A stretch of 64,000 bases of DNA from Pelagicoccus mobilis (GCF_016595505.1 NZ_JAENIL010000003.1:1-64000); one strand, 5' to 3'. Positions 1-9,209 are shown, counted from the first letter of the stretch. The notes: generated by a model not told the origin, from the letters alone. Translations and numbers: made by a program.

Positions 1-23
1 TGGGTGGATCTGGACCGTGGGAA

Positions 24-47
24 TCGCGTGACAAGCACGCTCCTACA
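24..47 (-). repeat. REP hairpin (GTAG-headed)
   Basis: On the minus strand this reads TGTAGGA followed by an imperfect hairpin (GCGTG at 26-30 pairs with CACGC at 36-40). It lies just downstream of the sulfatase stop codon and belongs to the dispersed GTAG-hairpin family found throughout the window. It resembles the RAYT-associated REPs of Pseudomonas. Confidence 0.6.
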
Positions 48-52
48 TTTGC

Positions 53-2230
53 TCAGCCTTCGACGTCGATTTCGACTCTCGAGGTTGAGTGAGTCCCTTC
101 ACGGCTGATGAACTCCAAGGTGAGCGTGTGGTGACCTTCTGCTAGCTTGGGTAGTGAAAGTGTTTGGGGGATAGTGCTGGAATGGATTTTTTCAAAACCG
201 AGCCACACATCGATCCTGCTGAGACTTTCGGGATTATCAACAGAAGGGGCGACGGTCAGCTCTTGGGCTTTACCAACTGTTACAGTGGGAACGTTGCCGC
301 TTGACCGTTGAAATTCTCTGCACTCGAAGGTTTGCACCGCTTTTGCGATGGGCTTGCTCTTCTTTGCCTTTGATAGGGTGAAGCCGATCCCTGTTGGGAT
401 ATCAATTGTATCTGAATCGGGGATACAATGGACGACAAGGTGTTTTAGTCGATCAAGTGGATCTTTGCTCGATCCAGGATCCTTTAGTGTGATTGTAAGT
501 TGTTGGGCCCCAGCTTTGAGTTTCACTGGATCTGAGTAGGACTGCTTCCCGCTTCCTATCTGGCAATCGCTGGAGGCGGACCCAGCCGTGATTTGGAAGA
601 TCGCCCCAGAGTCGCTTTCGGAGTGGTCGAGCTCGAAGCGATAGGTTCCTGTCTCAAGCACATCCACATTGAAGGAGAGGGCGCTGCCGATTTCAGTCCA
701 TCCTGTGAACTCGAAGCCAGATCCCGGTCGTTCGAGAGGGCCGACGATGCGTGTGGTGGCGTCGAGATGGATGGGAGTTCCTGTTTCGTTCCAGTCCCCC
801 ACTGGAATGACCGTTTCCTCAAAGCCGCGTCCACTTTCGATTATGGAGTCCAACCAGGTTTGAGTGTGAGCTTTAAGGAGATTTCCGATCTCTGCTTGTT
901 CGGCGAAGCAGTCAGTTGTCTCGTTGGGATCTGTATCCAAATTATAAAGTTTGTGGAAGTGTTCGTCTGTACCTCCGTGGATGTAGTTGTCCTCCCTGAT
1001 GTATTTCCAGTTTCGGTAGTGAGCTGAGAGCTGGCGGATTCGAGGCGTTCCGTCTTTGAAGGAGCGCTCTCTTTCGAGCAGGTAGAGATTTGTTCCGTCG
1101 AAGAGGACCCTGTCTTCGTCGAGGCTTTTCCCGCCAGCGAGGACGGATTTGAGGCTGAAGCCGCGGAGGGGGAGTTGAGTTTCTGGATACGGAATGTTGG
1201 AGATGTCGGCCAGTGTCGGGTAGATGTCGATTATACTCGAAAGAGCATCGGAGGAGGTGCCGGCTTCGATGACTCCTGGCCAACGAGCGTAGAAGGGGCT
1301 GATCTGACCGCCTTCCGAGATATTGGCCTTGGTGCCGCGAAGTTCCCGAGCCCAGCCGCGGCGTCGTTCCGCTTTCTCCTCCGCGTTCATACGGCGCGTT
1401 TGGTAGGTGTGGAGAAAGCCAGGGGAGCTTCCGTCGTCGACCATGAAAAGGACGAGGGTGTTGTCGCTGAGGCCGTGCTCTTCGAGTTCGTCAAGCAGCT
1501 TGCCGACGTTGTTGTCCAAAACCTCAACCATCCCGTAAAGAGCGGCCACGTGGTCGGAGTATCCTTGTTGCTTGTATTTCTCGAAGATTGGTTCGGGGCA
1601 GTTGAAAGGCTCGTGCATCGCCTGGAAGGGGACGTAGCAGAAGAACGGTTGATCCTTGTTTGCTTCGATGAAGGCGGCGGCACGGTCACCAACAACGTCC
1701 GTGATTGGATCGGTGACGGTGACGATCCGTCGGTCGGTAAGGATGCGATTTCTGTGGTACTTGTAGAGTTCGGTATGAACGCTGGTGTCGAAGCCACGGC
1801 TCCAGCCGAAATAGGCGTCGGACTTTCCGCTGTGCCATTTGCCGAAAACTCCGGTCTTGTAGCCAGCGGACTGCATTAGGTTTCCGAGAGTGTTCTCGTC
1901 GCGATGCAGGGAGTCGCGCCCCCAATGCACTCCCCAGACACCCGTCTCGTAGTAGTAGCGTCCCGTGAGCAAGGACGCTCGTGTCGGAGCGCAGGCCCCT
2001 GCGCTTTGGTAGAAGCGAGTCAGGCGCATGCCTTCGTTTGCAATACGGTCGATATTCGGCGTTTGGACCTGCGTGTTTCCCTCGGCACTGATATCGGCAT
2101 AGCCGTAGTCGTCTACGAGGATGAGGACGACGTTAGGCTTTGAGTTCGTCTGTTCTGCTGAGCATAGCGGCGAAACCAGTAGTGCTAAGGTTGCTAGGAG
2201 GAGTTGGAGAGCGTGGGGGTGTGAGTTCAT
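53..2230 (-). CDS. Secreted type I sulfatase
   Basis: Probably hydrolyses sulfate esters on a carbohydrate outside the cytoplasm. The start at 2230 is chosen because it gives a clean signal peptide (MNSHPHALQLLLATLALLV... SAEQ). The frame stays open about 30 codons upstream, but that stretch is not protein-like. The mature part opens with the metal-binding PNVVLILVDDYGYAD region (D40, D41). The sulfatase signature CAPTRASLLTGR follows, with C80 in the C-x-P-x-R context that is converted to formylglycine. About 725 residues is longer than a bare sulfatase. The last 200 residues look like added beta-sandwich material, possibly carbohydrate-binding. It is divergent from a LacI regulator, which suggests substrate induction. 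The family is certain; the substrate is not. The maturase (FGE) is not in the window. Confidence 0.9.
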   Translation of the reverse strand: MNSHPHALQLLLATLALLVSPLCSAEQTNSKPNVVLILVDDYGYADISAEGNTQVQTPNIDRIANEGMRLTRFYQSAGACAPTRASLLTGRYYYETGVWGVHWGRDSLHRDENTLGNLMQSAGYKTGVFGKWHSGKSDAYFGWSRGFDTSVHTELYKYHRNRILTDRRIVTVTDPITDVVGDRAAAFIEANKDQPFFCYVPFQAMHEPFNCPEPIFEKYKQQGYSDHVAALYGMVEVLDNNVGKLLDELEEHGLSDNTLVLFMVDDGSSPGFLHTYQTRRMNAEEKAERRRGWARELRGTKANISEGGQISPFYARWPGVIEAGTSSDALSSIIDIYPTLADISNIPYPETQLPLRGFSLKSVLAGGKSLDEDRVLFDGTNLYLLERERSFKDGTPRIRQLSAHYRNWKYIREDNYIHGGTDEHFHKLYNLDTDPNETTDCFAEQAEIGNLLKAHTQTWLDSIIESGRGFEETVIPVGDWNETGTPIHLDATTRIVGPLERPGSGFEFTGWTEIGSALSFNVDVLETGTYRFELDHSESDSGAIFQITAGSASSDCQIGSGKQSYSDPVKLKAGAQQLTITLKDPGSSKDPLDRLKHLVVHCIPDSDTIDIPTGIGFTLSKAKKSKPIAKAVQTFECREFQRSSGNVPTVTVGKAQELTVAPSVDNPESLSRIDVWLGFEKIHSSTIPQTLSLPKLAEGHHTLTLEFISREGTHSTSRVEIDVEG

Positions 2231-2261
2231 GACGCTGAATGCAGCCCGGTTGCGGGCTGTA

Positions 2262-2280
2262 CTCGCTTTTAAAACCCGAG
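2262..2280. promoter_or_regulatory. Candidate LacI-type operator
   Basis: An imperfect inverted repeat (CTCG, TTTTAAAA core, CGAG) lies in the gap between the divergent sulfatase and LacI genes. A separate small hairpin, AGCCCG-GTTG-CGGGCT, occupies 2243-2258. Position and symmetry suggest an operator; binding is inferred. Confidence 0.35.
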
Positions 2281-2325
2281 AATGTCCTAGAAACGAACTG
2301 CCAGATGCGCACACTGGTGCGCTCA

Positions 2326-3360
2326 ATGTCCGGAGAACAAGGAAGACGGGTTACTTTGCGGGATGTGGCGGCTTCGCTGGGGGTTTCGCACTCGACCGTT
2401 TCGCGTGCGTTGAGGGGAGCGAGCTCAATCAGCGAGAAGACTCGGAAGAGAGTGCAAGCTGCAGCGGATGAGCTGGGCTACCGCCCGGACCCGATGTTGT
2501 CAGCGCTTGCCCGCTATCGAAATGACGGGGCGAGTCGAAGCAGTAAGGCGCGGTTGGCATTGGTGGTCGGGCCTCACCTAAGAGCACGCTTCTCAGCGTT
2601 TTCGGAAGCTGCCAGAGTGCATGCGGAGCTCTTGGGCTATGACTACGAGCTTTACGTTTGGGATGAGAAGATGTCTGCCCGCCGTCATTCGCAAATTCTT
2701 AAGTCGAGAGGAGTCAGGGGCATTGTGCTTTGCCCCTTGATTCAGAAGCTCGAGATGGAGCACCCGAAGCTCGCTTGGGATGACTTTTCAGTGATTACCT
2801 TTGGGCGGTTTGTGGCGGAACCGAAGTTGGACTGCGTTTCGGAGAATCAGTTTCACGCTCTCAGATTGTGTCTCCAGAAGGCCTATGAATTTGGATACAA
2901 GCGGCCGGGCTTAGTGACGCTTGAGCGGACCAACATACGAGTAGGCGACCGATATCGGGCGGCGTTCGATTCCTTCATGCTCACTTTGCCCGAGGAAAGT
3001 AGAGTGCCGGCTCTGATTACGGAGCATGGAATTCAAGATAAAGCGGAGGAGTGGATCGAGAGTGAGGGCGTCGATCTCCTGATCGGACATCAGTTCATCG
3101 GAGAGTTGCTGGAGGCGAAAGGGTGGCGGATTCCCGAGGATATCGCATTCGCCGCTCTCGATAAACAAGGGTCGGATGTGTCGGTAACCTGTTATGCTGG
3201 TGCGACCCACGACGATCTGGAGATCGCGCGTTTGGCGATAGCCGCTCTGAATGACCAGATCACCAGCGGTTTAAGCGGAGTGCCCAAGTCTCCTAAGACG
3301 GTGCTTCTGGACACCTATTGGTCGGATGGAAAAACGATCGTGGAAGTAGGTGGTGCTTAG
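2326..3360 (+). CDS. LacI-family transcriptional regulator
   Basis: Local repressor or activator responding to a sugar. The N-terminal helix-turn-helix is clear (VTLRDVAASLGVSHSTVSRAL, then the hinge-helix region with LGYRPDP). A periplasmic-binding-like sensor domain follows. The ATG at 2326 puts the HTH about eight residues from the N-terminus, as usual in the family. An in-frame ATG at 2305 would add seven residues. The gene is divergent from the sulfatase and lies 124 bp upstream of the GH5 gene on the same strand. It may control both. The effector is unknown. Confidence 0.88.
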   Translation: MSGEQGRRVTLRDVAASLGVSHSTVSRALRGASSISEKTRKRVQAAADELGYRPDPMLSALARYRNDGASRSSKARLALVVGPHLRARFSAFSEAARVHAELLGYDYELYVWDEKMSARRHSQILKSRGVRGIVLCPLIQKLEMEHPKLAWDDFSVITFGRFVAEPKLDCVSENQFHALRLCLQKAYEFGYKRPGLVTLERTNIRVGDRYRAAFDSFMLTLPEESRVPALITEHGIQDKAEEWIESEGVDLLIGHQFIGELLEAKGWRIPEDIAFAALDKQGSDVSVTCYAGATHDDLEIARLAIAALNDQITSGLSGVPKSPKTVLLDTYWSDGKTIVEVGGA

Positions 3361-3484
3361 GTCCAGCATGCTCCAAATGCCTGTTTGCGACTGGTTCATT
3401 TGAACGAGCTCCGCTGTCGGCCTCGTCCGCTTGCAGAATGGGCGAGCCGCTGCACTTTATCGAGGCATTGAACCCCTAAGGATT

Positions 3485-4537
3485 ATGAGTGGAAATAGAT
3501 GGAGATTTTTTGCGGCAGTGTGTGCTGTCGTGTTCGTTGTGGGATTCGCCTCAGGAGAGGCTACGTTTAGTGATGAGCTGGCGGCTTTGGAGGTGGGCAA
3601 GAACCTGCCGCAAATCTCGGTGGACGGAAATCGGTTTGTGAATCCGGAAGGCGAAACGGTGATGTTTCGCGGGCTCGCTCTGGTGGATCCGGCCGTGATG
3701 CAAGATCGTGGCAAATGGGATCGGGACTACTTCGAGAAGGCGGCAAGTTGGAATGCGAATGTAGTCCGTATCGCGATACACCCGTCTCATTGGCGTAGGC
3801 TGGGAGAGGATGCTTATTTGAAGCTCGTGGATCAGGCGGTTATCTGGTCTGCCGAGCTTGGCATGTATGTAATCATTGATTGGCACTCAATCGGAAATCC
3901 GCTGACGGATGTTTACCATCGCCCGATGTATATCACAGACCGAGGGGAGACTTTCCGTTTCTGGCATACGATTGCTCAGCGCTACAAAGGGAATCCCGCC
4001 GTGCCATTTTTCGAGCTCTGGAATGAACCGACCAATCGTGGTGGCCGCATGGGGCGTTTGCCATGGTCGGAATACAAGGCGTACATGGAAGAGCTGATTT
4101 TCATGATCAGGGCGATCGATGATAAGAAGATCCCAATGGTAGCGGGATTCAATTTTGGATACGATCTAACTGACGTTAAGAAGGACCCTATCTCTTTTCC
4201 AGGAGTTGCCTATGTGGCTCACCCCTATCCTCAGAAACGCCCTGAACCCTGGGTAGAGGATTGGGAGAAGGATTGGGGCTTCGTGGCGGACAAGTATCCG
4301 ATGATGTGCACCGAGTTTGGTTTTATGAGCGCTGATGGTCCGGGAGCTCACGTTCCAGTGATTGCTGACGAGACCTACGGACATGCCGTTATCGAGTACT
4401 TCGAGAAGAAGGGGATTTCTTGGACCGCGTGGGTGTTTGATGCCCATTGGTCTCCGCAGCTCTTTTCCGACTGGGATTACACTCCTACCGCTCAAGGTGT
4501 TGTATTCAAAAAATACATGGAAGAGCTTAATCCGTAG
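3485..4537 (+). CDS. Secreted GH5 glycoside hydrolase
   Basis: Endo-acting beta-glycosidase of clan GH-A (cellulase or mannanase type), with a TIM-barrel of about 320 residues. The ATG at 3485 begins a signal peptide (MSGNRWRFFAAVCAVVFVVGFASG). The acid/base glutamate is in FFELWNEPTN and the nucleophile glutamate is probably in MMCTEFGFM. RIAIHPSHW and VIIDWHS are the expected barrel strands. It follows a LacI gene and shares the region with a sulfatase. That fits degradation of an algal or plant glycan, but the substrate specificity cannot be read. Confidence 0.85.
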   Translation: MSGNRWRFFAAVCAVVFVVGFASGEATFSDELAALEVGKNLPQISVDGNRFVNPEGETVMFRGLALVDPAVMQDRGKWDRDYFEKAASWNANVVRIAIHPSHWRRLGEDAYLKLVDQAVIWSAELGMYVIIDWHSIGNPLTDVYHRPMYITDRGETFRFWHTIAQRYKGNPAVPFFELWNEPTNRGGRMGRLPWSEYKAYMEELIFMIRAIDDKKIPMVAGFNFGYDLTDVKKDPISFPGVAYVAHPYPQKRPEPWVEDWEKDWGFVADKYPMMCTEFGFMSADGPGAHVPVIADETYGHAVIEYFEKKGISWTAWVFDAHWSPQLFSDWDYTPTAQGVVFKKYMEELNP

Positions 4538-4598
4538 GATGGGGTTGCCTCAACGATTTCCTATACGGATTCCGTTTGCGAAGCGTCAGGGCAAGTGA

Positions 4599-4707
4599 GG
4601 TAGAGCCCGCTGTCCCTAGCGGGCACCCCCCTCAACGAAATGGCCGTTGGGACAACGGCCGCTACCTTTTCAATCCTCTGCGGCGTGCCCGGCGGTCACG
4701 CCCTACC
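4599..4707. repeat. Cluster of three REP hairpins
   Basis: Three GTAG-headed hairpins sit between convergent genes. One is in plus orientation: GTAG at 4600-4603, stem AGCCCGCT with AGCGGGC ending 4624. Two are in minus orientation: stem GGCCGTTG/CAACGGCC at 4642-4660 with GCTACC to 4666, and stem GGCGTG/CACGCC at 4682-4702 with CTACC to 4707. The opposite orientations resemble BIME-type REP clusters. The last copy supplies the TAG stop of the next gene. Confidence 0.8.
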
Positions 4708-5674
4708 TTTTCAAGAGGCGTTTGGTCAGGAAATCCTGGCAGGCTTCCATGTCTTTCCAGGAGATTGCGACCTTGGCTGAGTACGGGCCTTTAGGGTCTC
4801 GAAGCGTGTATCCATCATCTGTGACGGAAAACTTGATTTCCTCGTAGTTGAGTAGGCTGCCATCGTAGGCCATGTAGGCGGCTATGTCGTCAAAGAGGGT
4901 GGAGCTCTGGGTCGCGAAAAACTCGCACTCCATCCAGGGAACGCGAGGAGCCCAGATGCAGTAGTTTTCAATCACGGAGCGCAGTAGCGGATCCTGCGTG
5001 GAGGCCCAGATTTTTTGGTAGTTGTCGCCGCCGAGGTAGAAGAGCCCGCAAGTGTCGAGCGGGGTGATCGTTTTGGAAATCCAATTAGCTCCAATGACGG
5101 TGCGGAATGCTTCGGGATCGACGCGCACGTTTGTCTCGGCAGAGATCTCGGGGCTGCCGCCGTAACCGAGATCGAAACTGCCGTGCATGCCGAAGAAGTG
5201 GCACTTTTCCGCGATTTCGGGGGCTATCTTGAGGGCTTCGGCGAGGGATGGAGGCGGGCCGATCGCGATAATGTTGATAGGCCCTTCCGTCTCTTTAACC
5301 AATTCGATGAACGCTTGTATGCCTTCTTGGTGAACGGTGCCAGGGTAGTTGGAGAGGTCGTAGTTTTTGACCCATGGTCCTTGGTGACGATGTTCATCAG
5401 TCATCACGCCATAATCTTTACCGAGGGCGATTGAGACATCTGTTCGGTCGGCTATCTCGAGTACTTTCCCAGTGACTTGGCCTCGGTAGAGGGCTTCGCC
5501 TGTCTCGGTCAGGACCATCTTCAGGTCGAGCTCCGGGGACCGGAGAATGTGGGCGAGCGCCCAGGTGTCATCAATGTCGCTTCCAATGTCCGTGGAGAGA
5601 ATGGTAGGGGTGGGCTTCGATTGCATCGAAACGACGACAAGAAGGGCGGCGAAAAGGGAGAGTGCTGTTTTCAT
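4703..5674 (-). CDS. Secreted nucleoside hydrolase
   Basis: Inosine-uridine-preferring type nucleoside hydrolase, which cleaves ribonucleosides to base and ribose. The family calcium/ribose-binding motif is visible near the N-terminus (STDIGSDIDDTWAL; D29, D33, D35, D36). The start at 5674 gives a signal peptide (MKTALSLFAALLVVVSMQS) and places the gene four bases after the upstream stop. Most characterised members are cytosolic, so an exported form points to nucleoside cleavage in the periplasm. It is the last gene of an operon with a ribose-type ABC importer, which could take up the released ribose. The TAG stop is contributed by a REP element (CTACC at 4703-4707). Confidence 0.82.
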   Translation of the reverse strand: MKTALSLFAALLVVVSMQSKPTPTILSTDIGSDIDDTWALAHILRSPELDLKMVLTETGEALYRGQVTGKVLEIADRTDVSIALGKDYGVMTDEHRHQGPWVKNYDLSNYPGTVHQEGIQAFIELVKETEGPINIIAIGPPPSLAEALKIAPEIAEKCHFFGMHGSFDLGYGGSPEISAETNVRVDPEAFRTVIGANWISKTITPLDTCGLFYLGGDNYQKIWASTQDPLLRSVIENYCIWAPRVPWMECEFFATQSSTLFDDIAAYMAYDGSLLNYEEIKFSVTDDGYTLRDPKGPYSAKVAISWKDMEACQDFLTKRLLKR

Positions 5675-5678
5675 AAGA

Positions 5679-6515
5679 TCAATCTTGTAGTGTGAAAGTG
5701 GCGACGACGGGGAAATGGTCAGATATGAAGCGACCATCGACCAGGTCACTAAGAGTACCGAATCTGTCTGGAGCTCCAGCGGACCTGCTTGAGAAAATGT
5801 AATCGATACGGCGTGAAGGAACGGTTTGTGTATCGAAGTTGTTCATCGTTCCCGTTTGGCCGAAACTAGGCGTTTTGCTGTGGCGATGACCGTCGATCAT
5901 CGATTTTGAGATGAGCTTGATGGGAGCAAGGTCGGGAGTGGCATTTAGGTCCCCCATGAGGAAGTATTGCTCTCCTTCGGAAACATTTTTCGATATGCGA
6001 TCGAGGATCAGTTTAACACCGTTGAGGCGTGCTGCGGCGACTTGGTGGTCCAAGTGTGTATTGAAAACCCAATACGAATTTCCTGATTCCTTGTTCTTGA
6101 AGTGGGCGTAGGTGCAAATCCTCCGGTAAGAGGCCCCCCAACCAAACGAGGGTTCATCCGGTGTGTCAGAAAGCCAGAATGTTCCGCTATCGAGAATTTT
6201 GTACTTATCTTTCCGGTAGAACAGAGCGCTGAACTCACCTGCCGATTTGCCATCGTCGCGTCCGACTCCGAGGTAGCTGTAGTCGGCCAGTTGCTCGTCA
6301 AGGAAACTGACTTGATGCGGAAGCCCCTCTTGTATGCCGAGGATGTCTGGAGAAGTGATTACAACTTGTGCGGCCAGCTGCTCTTTGCGGTTGTCCCAGT
6401 TGTTTGGTGCGTCGCTAGCAAGGTCCAATCGGATATTGTAGCTCATGAGAGTAAGCTCCTCCGCGGAGGCGACGGTGACGGTGAGGAGAAGGAGGATGCT
6501 AGTGAAGAATTTCAT
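5679..6515 (-). CDS. Secreted EEP-superfamily phosphodiesterase/nuclease
   Basis: Endonuclease/exonuclease/phosphatase (EEP) fold hydrolase of 278 residues with a signal peptide (MKFFTSILLLLTVTVASA). Active-site landmarks of the superfamily are present: N27 in LMSYNIRLD, E63 in GIQEG, the FNTHLDH histidine, GDLNATPD and the C-terminal SDHFPV histidine. The fold covers DNases, phosphatases and lipid phosphodiesterases, so the substrate is not fixed by sequence. The next gene is a secreted nucleoside hydrolase and the upstream genes form a ribose-type importer. A role in breaking nucleotides or nucleic acids down to nucleosides is therefore an attractive inference. Confidence 0.78.
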   Translation of the reverse strand: MKFFTSILLLLTVTVASAEELTLMSYNIRLDLASDAPNNWDNRKEQLAAQVVITSPDILGIQEGLPHQVSFLDEQLADYSYLGVGRDDGKSAGEFSALFYRKDKYKILDSGTFWLSDTPDEPSFGWGASYRRICTYAHFKNKESGNSYWVFNTHLDHQVAAARLNGVKLILDRISKNVSEGEQYFLMGDLNATPDLAPIKLISKSMIDGHRHSKTPSFGQTGTMNNFDTQTVPSRRIDYIFSSRSAGAPDRFGTLSDLVDGRFISDHFPVVATFTLQD

Positions 6516-6528
6516 AGATGAGATGGGT

Positions 6529-6553
6529 GTCCGCTGGGACAGCGGACGCTACC
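6529..6553 (-). repeat. REP hairpin inside the ribose operon
   Basis: Stem GTCCGCT (6529-6535) pairs with AGCGGAC (6541-6547), followed by GCTACC, i.e. GTAG at the head on the minus strand. It lies between two genes of the same operon and provides the TAG stop of the permease. It may modulate mRNA stability or expression of the distal genes. Confidence 0.8.
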
Positions 6554-7550
6554 TTTGAACTAGCTTTTTAAGGAACCCGAGGGCTCCGCCCTGAAGTTGA
6601 TTGCGCCAGGCGTCGAGCGAGGCAGCTCCCACGATAACGGCACCCGTTATGACACGTTTGACAGGTTCAGAAGCTCCAAGTTGCGCAAGACCTGACTCGA
6701 GGGTCGCGATGATCAGGACACCGAAGAAGGTATTGATGACTGAGCCGCGTCCACCCATGAGGCTGGTCCCTCCAATTACCACCGCTGCGATTGCGGACAG
6801 CTCGAGACCGACTCCGGCGTTAGGATCTGCAGAACCGAGGCGTGAGGTATAGAAGAGTCCACCGATAGCGGCGAGAAAACCTGCGATGGCGAACACGGCG
6901 ACGCGTGGTCCTTGAGTGCGTATGCCGGCGAGCGTGACGGCTTGCTCGTTCGTTCCGATAGCGATGAGGCGACGGCCAAATACAGTCCGTGAAAGGATGA
7001 ATTGCAGGAGAATGACAATGATTATCGCGACAATGAAGGTGACCGGAATGCCGATCCCAGCTATTGGGCGAGAGAGGGAGCCGAGGGCTCCGTTTAGATA
7101 CATTGTTTGGGAATCTGTGGCGAGGTAGCTCAGCCCTCTCGCGATTTCCAACATGCCGAGGGTTACGATGAATGAGGGAACTCGCCAACTGACGCTTATC
7201 CAACCATTGACCCAACCCGCCAGGCTTCCCGCAACCAGCGCGAGGATAACTGCAAGTGGAAGCGGTAGTCCCCACCCGAGTAGTGAAATGCCAAATACTG
7301 ATCCAGCCAGTCCGAGTATCGAGCCGACAGAGAGATCGATGCCCGCCGTGATGATGACGAGAGTCATTCCTGCGGCTACGAGAGTGAGAGCCGGGATTTG
7401 GTTCGCTAAGCTCGAGAAGGTTGCAGCGCTGAAGAAACGGTCGCTCAGGAGTGAGAACAGGATGATGAGGCCGATCCAGATCGCGAGCATGCTCGCGTAC
7501 TCCTTTAGTGAGCTGAGGGCGAAAGGGGAGTTTTGTGTAGGCTTTTTCAC
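6549..7550 (-). CDS. Ribose-type ABC transporter permease
   Basis: Membrane subunit of a carbohydrate ABC importer of the RbsC/BPD_transp_2 family. Many hydrophobic helices and the diagnostic loops are present (AAGMTLVIITAGIDLSVGSILGL and VVIGGTSLMGGRGS). The GTG at 7550 is chosen as start because it overlaps the upstream ATPase stop as GTGA, the usual coupled arrangement. That gives about 333 residues, normal for RbsC. It works with the adjacent ATPase and lipoprotein binding protein. The stop codon TAG is formed by a REP element. Confidence 0.9.
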   Translation of the reverse strand: MKKPTQNSPFALSSLKEYASMLAIWIGLIILFSLLSDRFFSAATFSSLANQIPALTLVAAGMTLVIITAGIDLSVGSILGLAGSVFGISLLGWGLPLPLAVILALVAGSLAGWVNGWISVSWRVPSFIVTLGMLEIARGLSYLATDSQTMYLNGALGSLSRPIAGIGIPVTFIVAIIIVILLQFILSRTVFGRRLIAIGTNEQAVTLAGIRTQGPRVAVFAIAGFLAAIGGLFYTSRLGSADPNAGVGLELSAIAAVVIGGTSLMGGRGSVINTFFGVLIIATLESGLAQLGASEPVKRVITGAVIVGAASLDAWRNQLQGGALGFLKKLVQR

Positions 7551-9070
7551 TTGTTTGGGGCCTTGTCGATTGTGGGTTCGAGATAGGCTTTGAAAGCGGC
7601 TTCGGTGATCGCTTCTTGGGACCAATTGTCAGGGGTGAATTCCTGGACGACTTGGCCGCCTGAGAAGGCGAGGATACGGTCGCATAGAGTCATGAGTTCG
7701 AGGAGTTCGCTGGAGACGATCAGGATGGACTTCCCTTTTGCTGCGAGTTCGCGAAGAGAGGTGTAGATGCTCTCTTTGGCTGCCACGTCTACCCCACGAG
7801 TTGGCTCATCCAATAGCAGAATCTCGCTGTCTCGCAGTATCCAACGAATCAGGACGATTTTCTGCTGGTTCCCGCCACTGAGTTCCTGGACTGCTTGCTC
7901 ACTGTGATCGTGTTTAACTGAAAAGCCTCCGCAGGCTGATTGTGTTTCCAGAGTCTCCTTGGTTTGGTCGATAAGTCCTAACGAGGAAAACGTGTCATGG
8001 CTCGCCAATGTCGCATTGGCTCGAATGCTCTGGGAGAGGAGCAACCCTTCGGATTTTCGGTCTTCAGGAATCATTCCGATCCCCAGCCGCACCGCATCGC
8101 TAGGGTGCTTAATCGAAACTGAGGAACCATTGACGAGGATTTCGCCAGAGTCTGCGGGGGTCGCTCCAAATATTGTTTGCAAGCACTCGGTGCGACCCGA
8201 GCCTACGAGACCGGCGATCCCCAGGATTTCTCCTTTTCGAAGCTTGAGGCTGAGGTCTTGGACGAGAGGAGGGTTCGCGAGTTTCCGGACTTCCAGAGTA
8301 ACCGGGGCTTCGCTCAAGTCACTCGGTGTATGAGAGGTGCTCCAGATTTCTTTGCCGGCCATTTCTCTCACTAGAGTTTTTTGGTCGACGTCCTTTGTAT
8401 CGTAAGTGCTGATACGACGACCGTCGCGCATGACTGTGACGCGGTCTGATATGCGGCGTATCTCCTCCATGCGGTGGCTGACATACAGGATGGCAACACC
8501 TTGAGCTGTCAGTTGCTTGATTTGCTCGAAGAGAGTTTCGATTTCGGGGTCGGTGAGGGCGGCTGTGGGTTCATCGAGGATGAGAAGCTTGCAGTCCTGA
8601 GTGAGCGCGGCCGCTATCTCGAGAAGCTGTTGCTGGCCGACTCCGAGGGTTTCGGCAGTTAGATTAGGGTTGAGATGGCCGAGTTTCACGCGGGCCAATG
8701 CTTCTTGGGCGTCAGAGTGGAGACGAGCCCTGTCGATGATGCCGAATCGGGTGGTGGGAAGGTCGTGGAAATAGAGGTTTTGGGCGATGCTGAGCGTCGG
8801 GATTATGTTGAGCTCTTGCATCACGATCACGATCCCTGCCGAGCTGGCATCCTGTTTGGATACAGGGGAGTGCGGCACGTTGTTAAAAACGATGTCGCCG
8901 CTATTTCGAGGGGTCAGTCCGCAGAGTATTTTCGCGAGCGTAGATTTTCCAGCACCATTGCTCCCCATGAGGGCGTGGACTTCGCCGGCACGGATCTCGA
9001 AGTCAAAGTCGATGAGGACTGGGACATTGTAGGACTTGTGGAGTCCAGAGACTTGGAGAAGTGTGTTGAT
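7547..9070 (-). CDS. Ribose-type ABC transporter ATPase (start codon unclear)
   Basis: Two-domain sugar ABC ATPase of the RbsA/MglA type. Domain 1 has Walker A GSNGAGKST, signature LGVGQQQLLEIA and Walker B LLILDEPTAAL. Domain 2 has signature ELSGGNQQK and LLLDEPTRGVD. The first ATG (8968) falls inside Walker A, so it cannot be the real start. The frame continues upstream with a convincing family N-terminus (LLQVSGLHKSYNVPVL... EIRAGEVHALM) to a TGA at 9092-9094. No ATG, GTG or TTG occurs in that extension. An ATC at 9070 gives about 507 residues, close to RbsA. Alternatively, a one-base slip in the six-A run near 9077 would join the frame to a GTG at 9095. Confidence 0.85.
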   Translation of the reverse strand: MNTLLQVSGLHKSYNVPVLIDFDFEIRAGEVHALMGSNGAGKSTLAKILCGLTPRNSGDIVFNNVPHSPVSKQDASSAGIVIVMQELNIIPTLSIAQNLYFHDLPTTRFGIIDRARLHSDAQEALARVKLGHLNPNLTAETLGVGQQQLLEIAAALTQDCKLLILDEPTAALTDPEIETLFEQIKQLTAQGVAILYVSHRMEEIRRISDRVTVMRDGRRISTYDTKDVDQKTLVREMAGKEIWSTSHTPSDLSEAPVTLEVRKLANPPLVQDLSLKLRKGEILGIAGLVGSGRTECLQTIFGATPADSGEILVNGSSVSIKHPSDAVRLGIGMIPEDRKSEGLLLSQSIRANATLASHDTFSSLGLIDQTKETLETQSACGGFSVKHDHSEQAVQELSGGNQQKIVLIRWILRDSEILLLDEPTRGVDVAAKESIYTSLRELAAKGKSILIVSSELLELMTLCDRILAFSGGQVVQEFTPDNWSQEAITEAAFKAYLEPTIDKAPNK

Positions 9071-9133
9071 GGCGTTTTTTGCCCACGAAGTTCACTAAGG
9101 GGCACCAAAGTTTAGGTGGTGAATGAGAGCGTT

Positions 9134-9196
9134 AATCGCGTGACTCCGTCCGTCGCTCGACGAGCTATGGAGGACTTGCGAAGTACGCTCCCACAT
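9134..9196 (-). repeat. REP-like palindromic segment
   Basis: Between the importer ATPase and the binding-protein gene. On the minus strand it begins TGTGGGAGCG, then a short palindrome (ACTTCGCAAGT), a second small inverted repeat (CGTCGCTCGACG) and TCACGCGATT. It shares the GGAGCG...TCACGCGATT pattern with the copy at 24-47. It looks like a composite of the REP family within an operon. Confidence 0.5.
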
Positions 9197-9209
9197 TTTG
9201 GGAACGTAT

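Noticed and set aside
1175-1879. 234-codon plus-strand frame opposite the sulfatase
   Set aside because: It is the antisense shadow of the sulfatase catalytic domain, with no start signal or family features.
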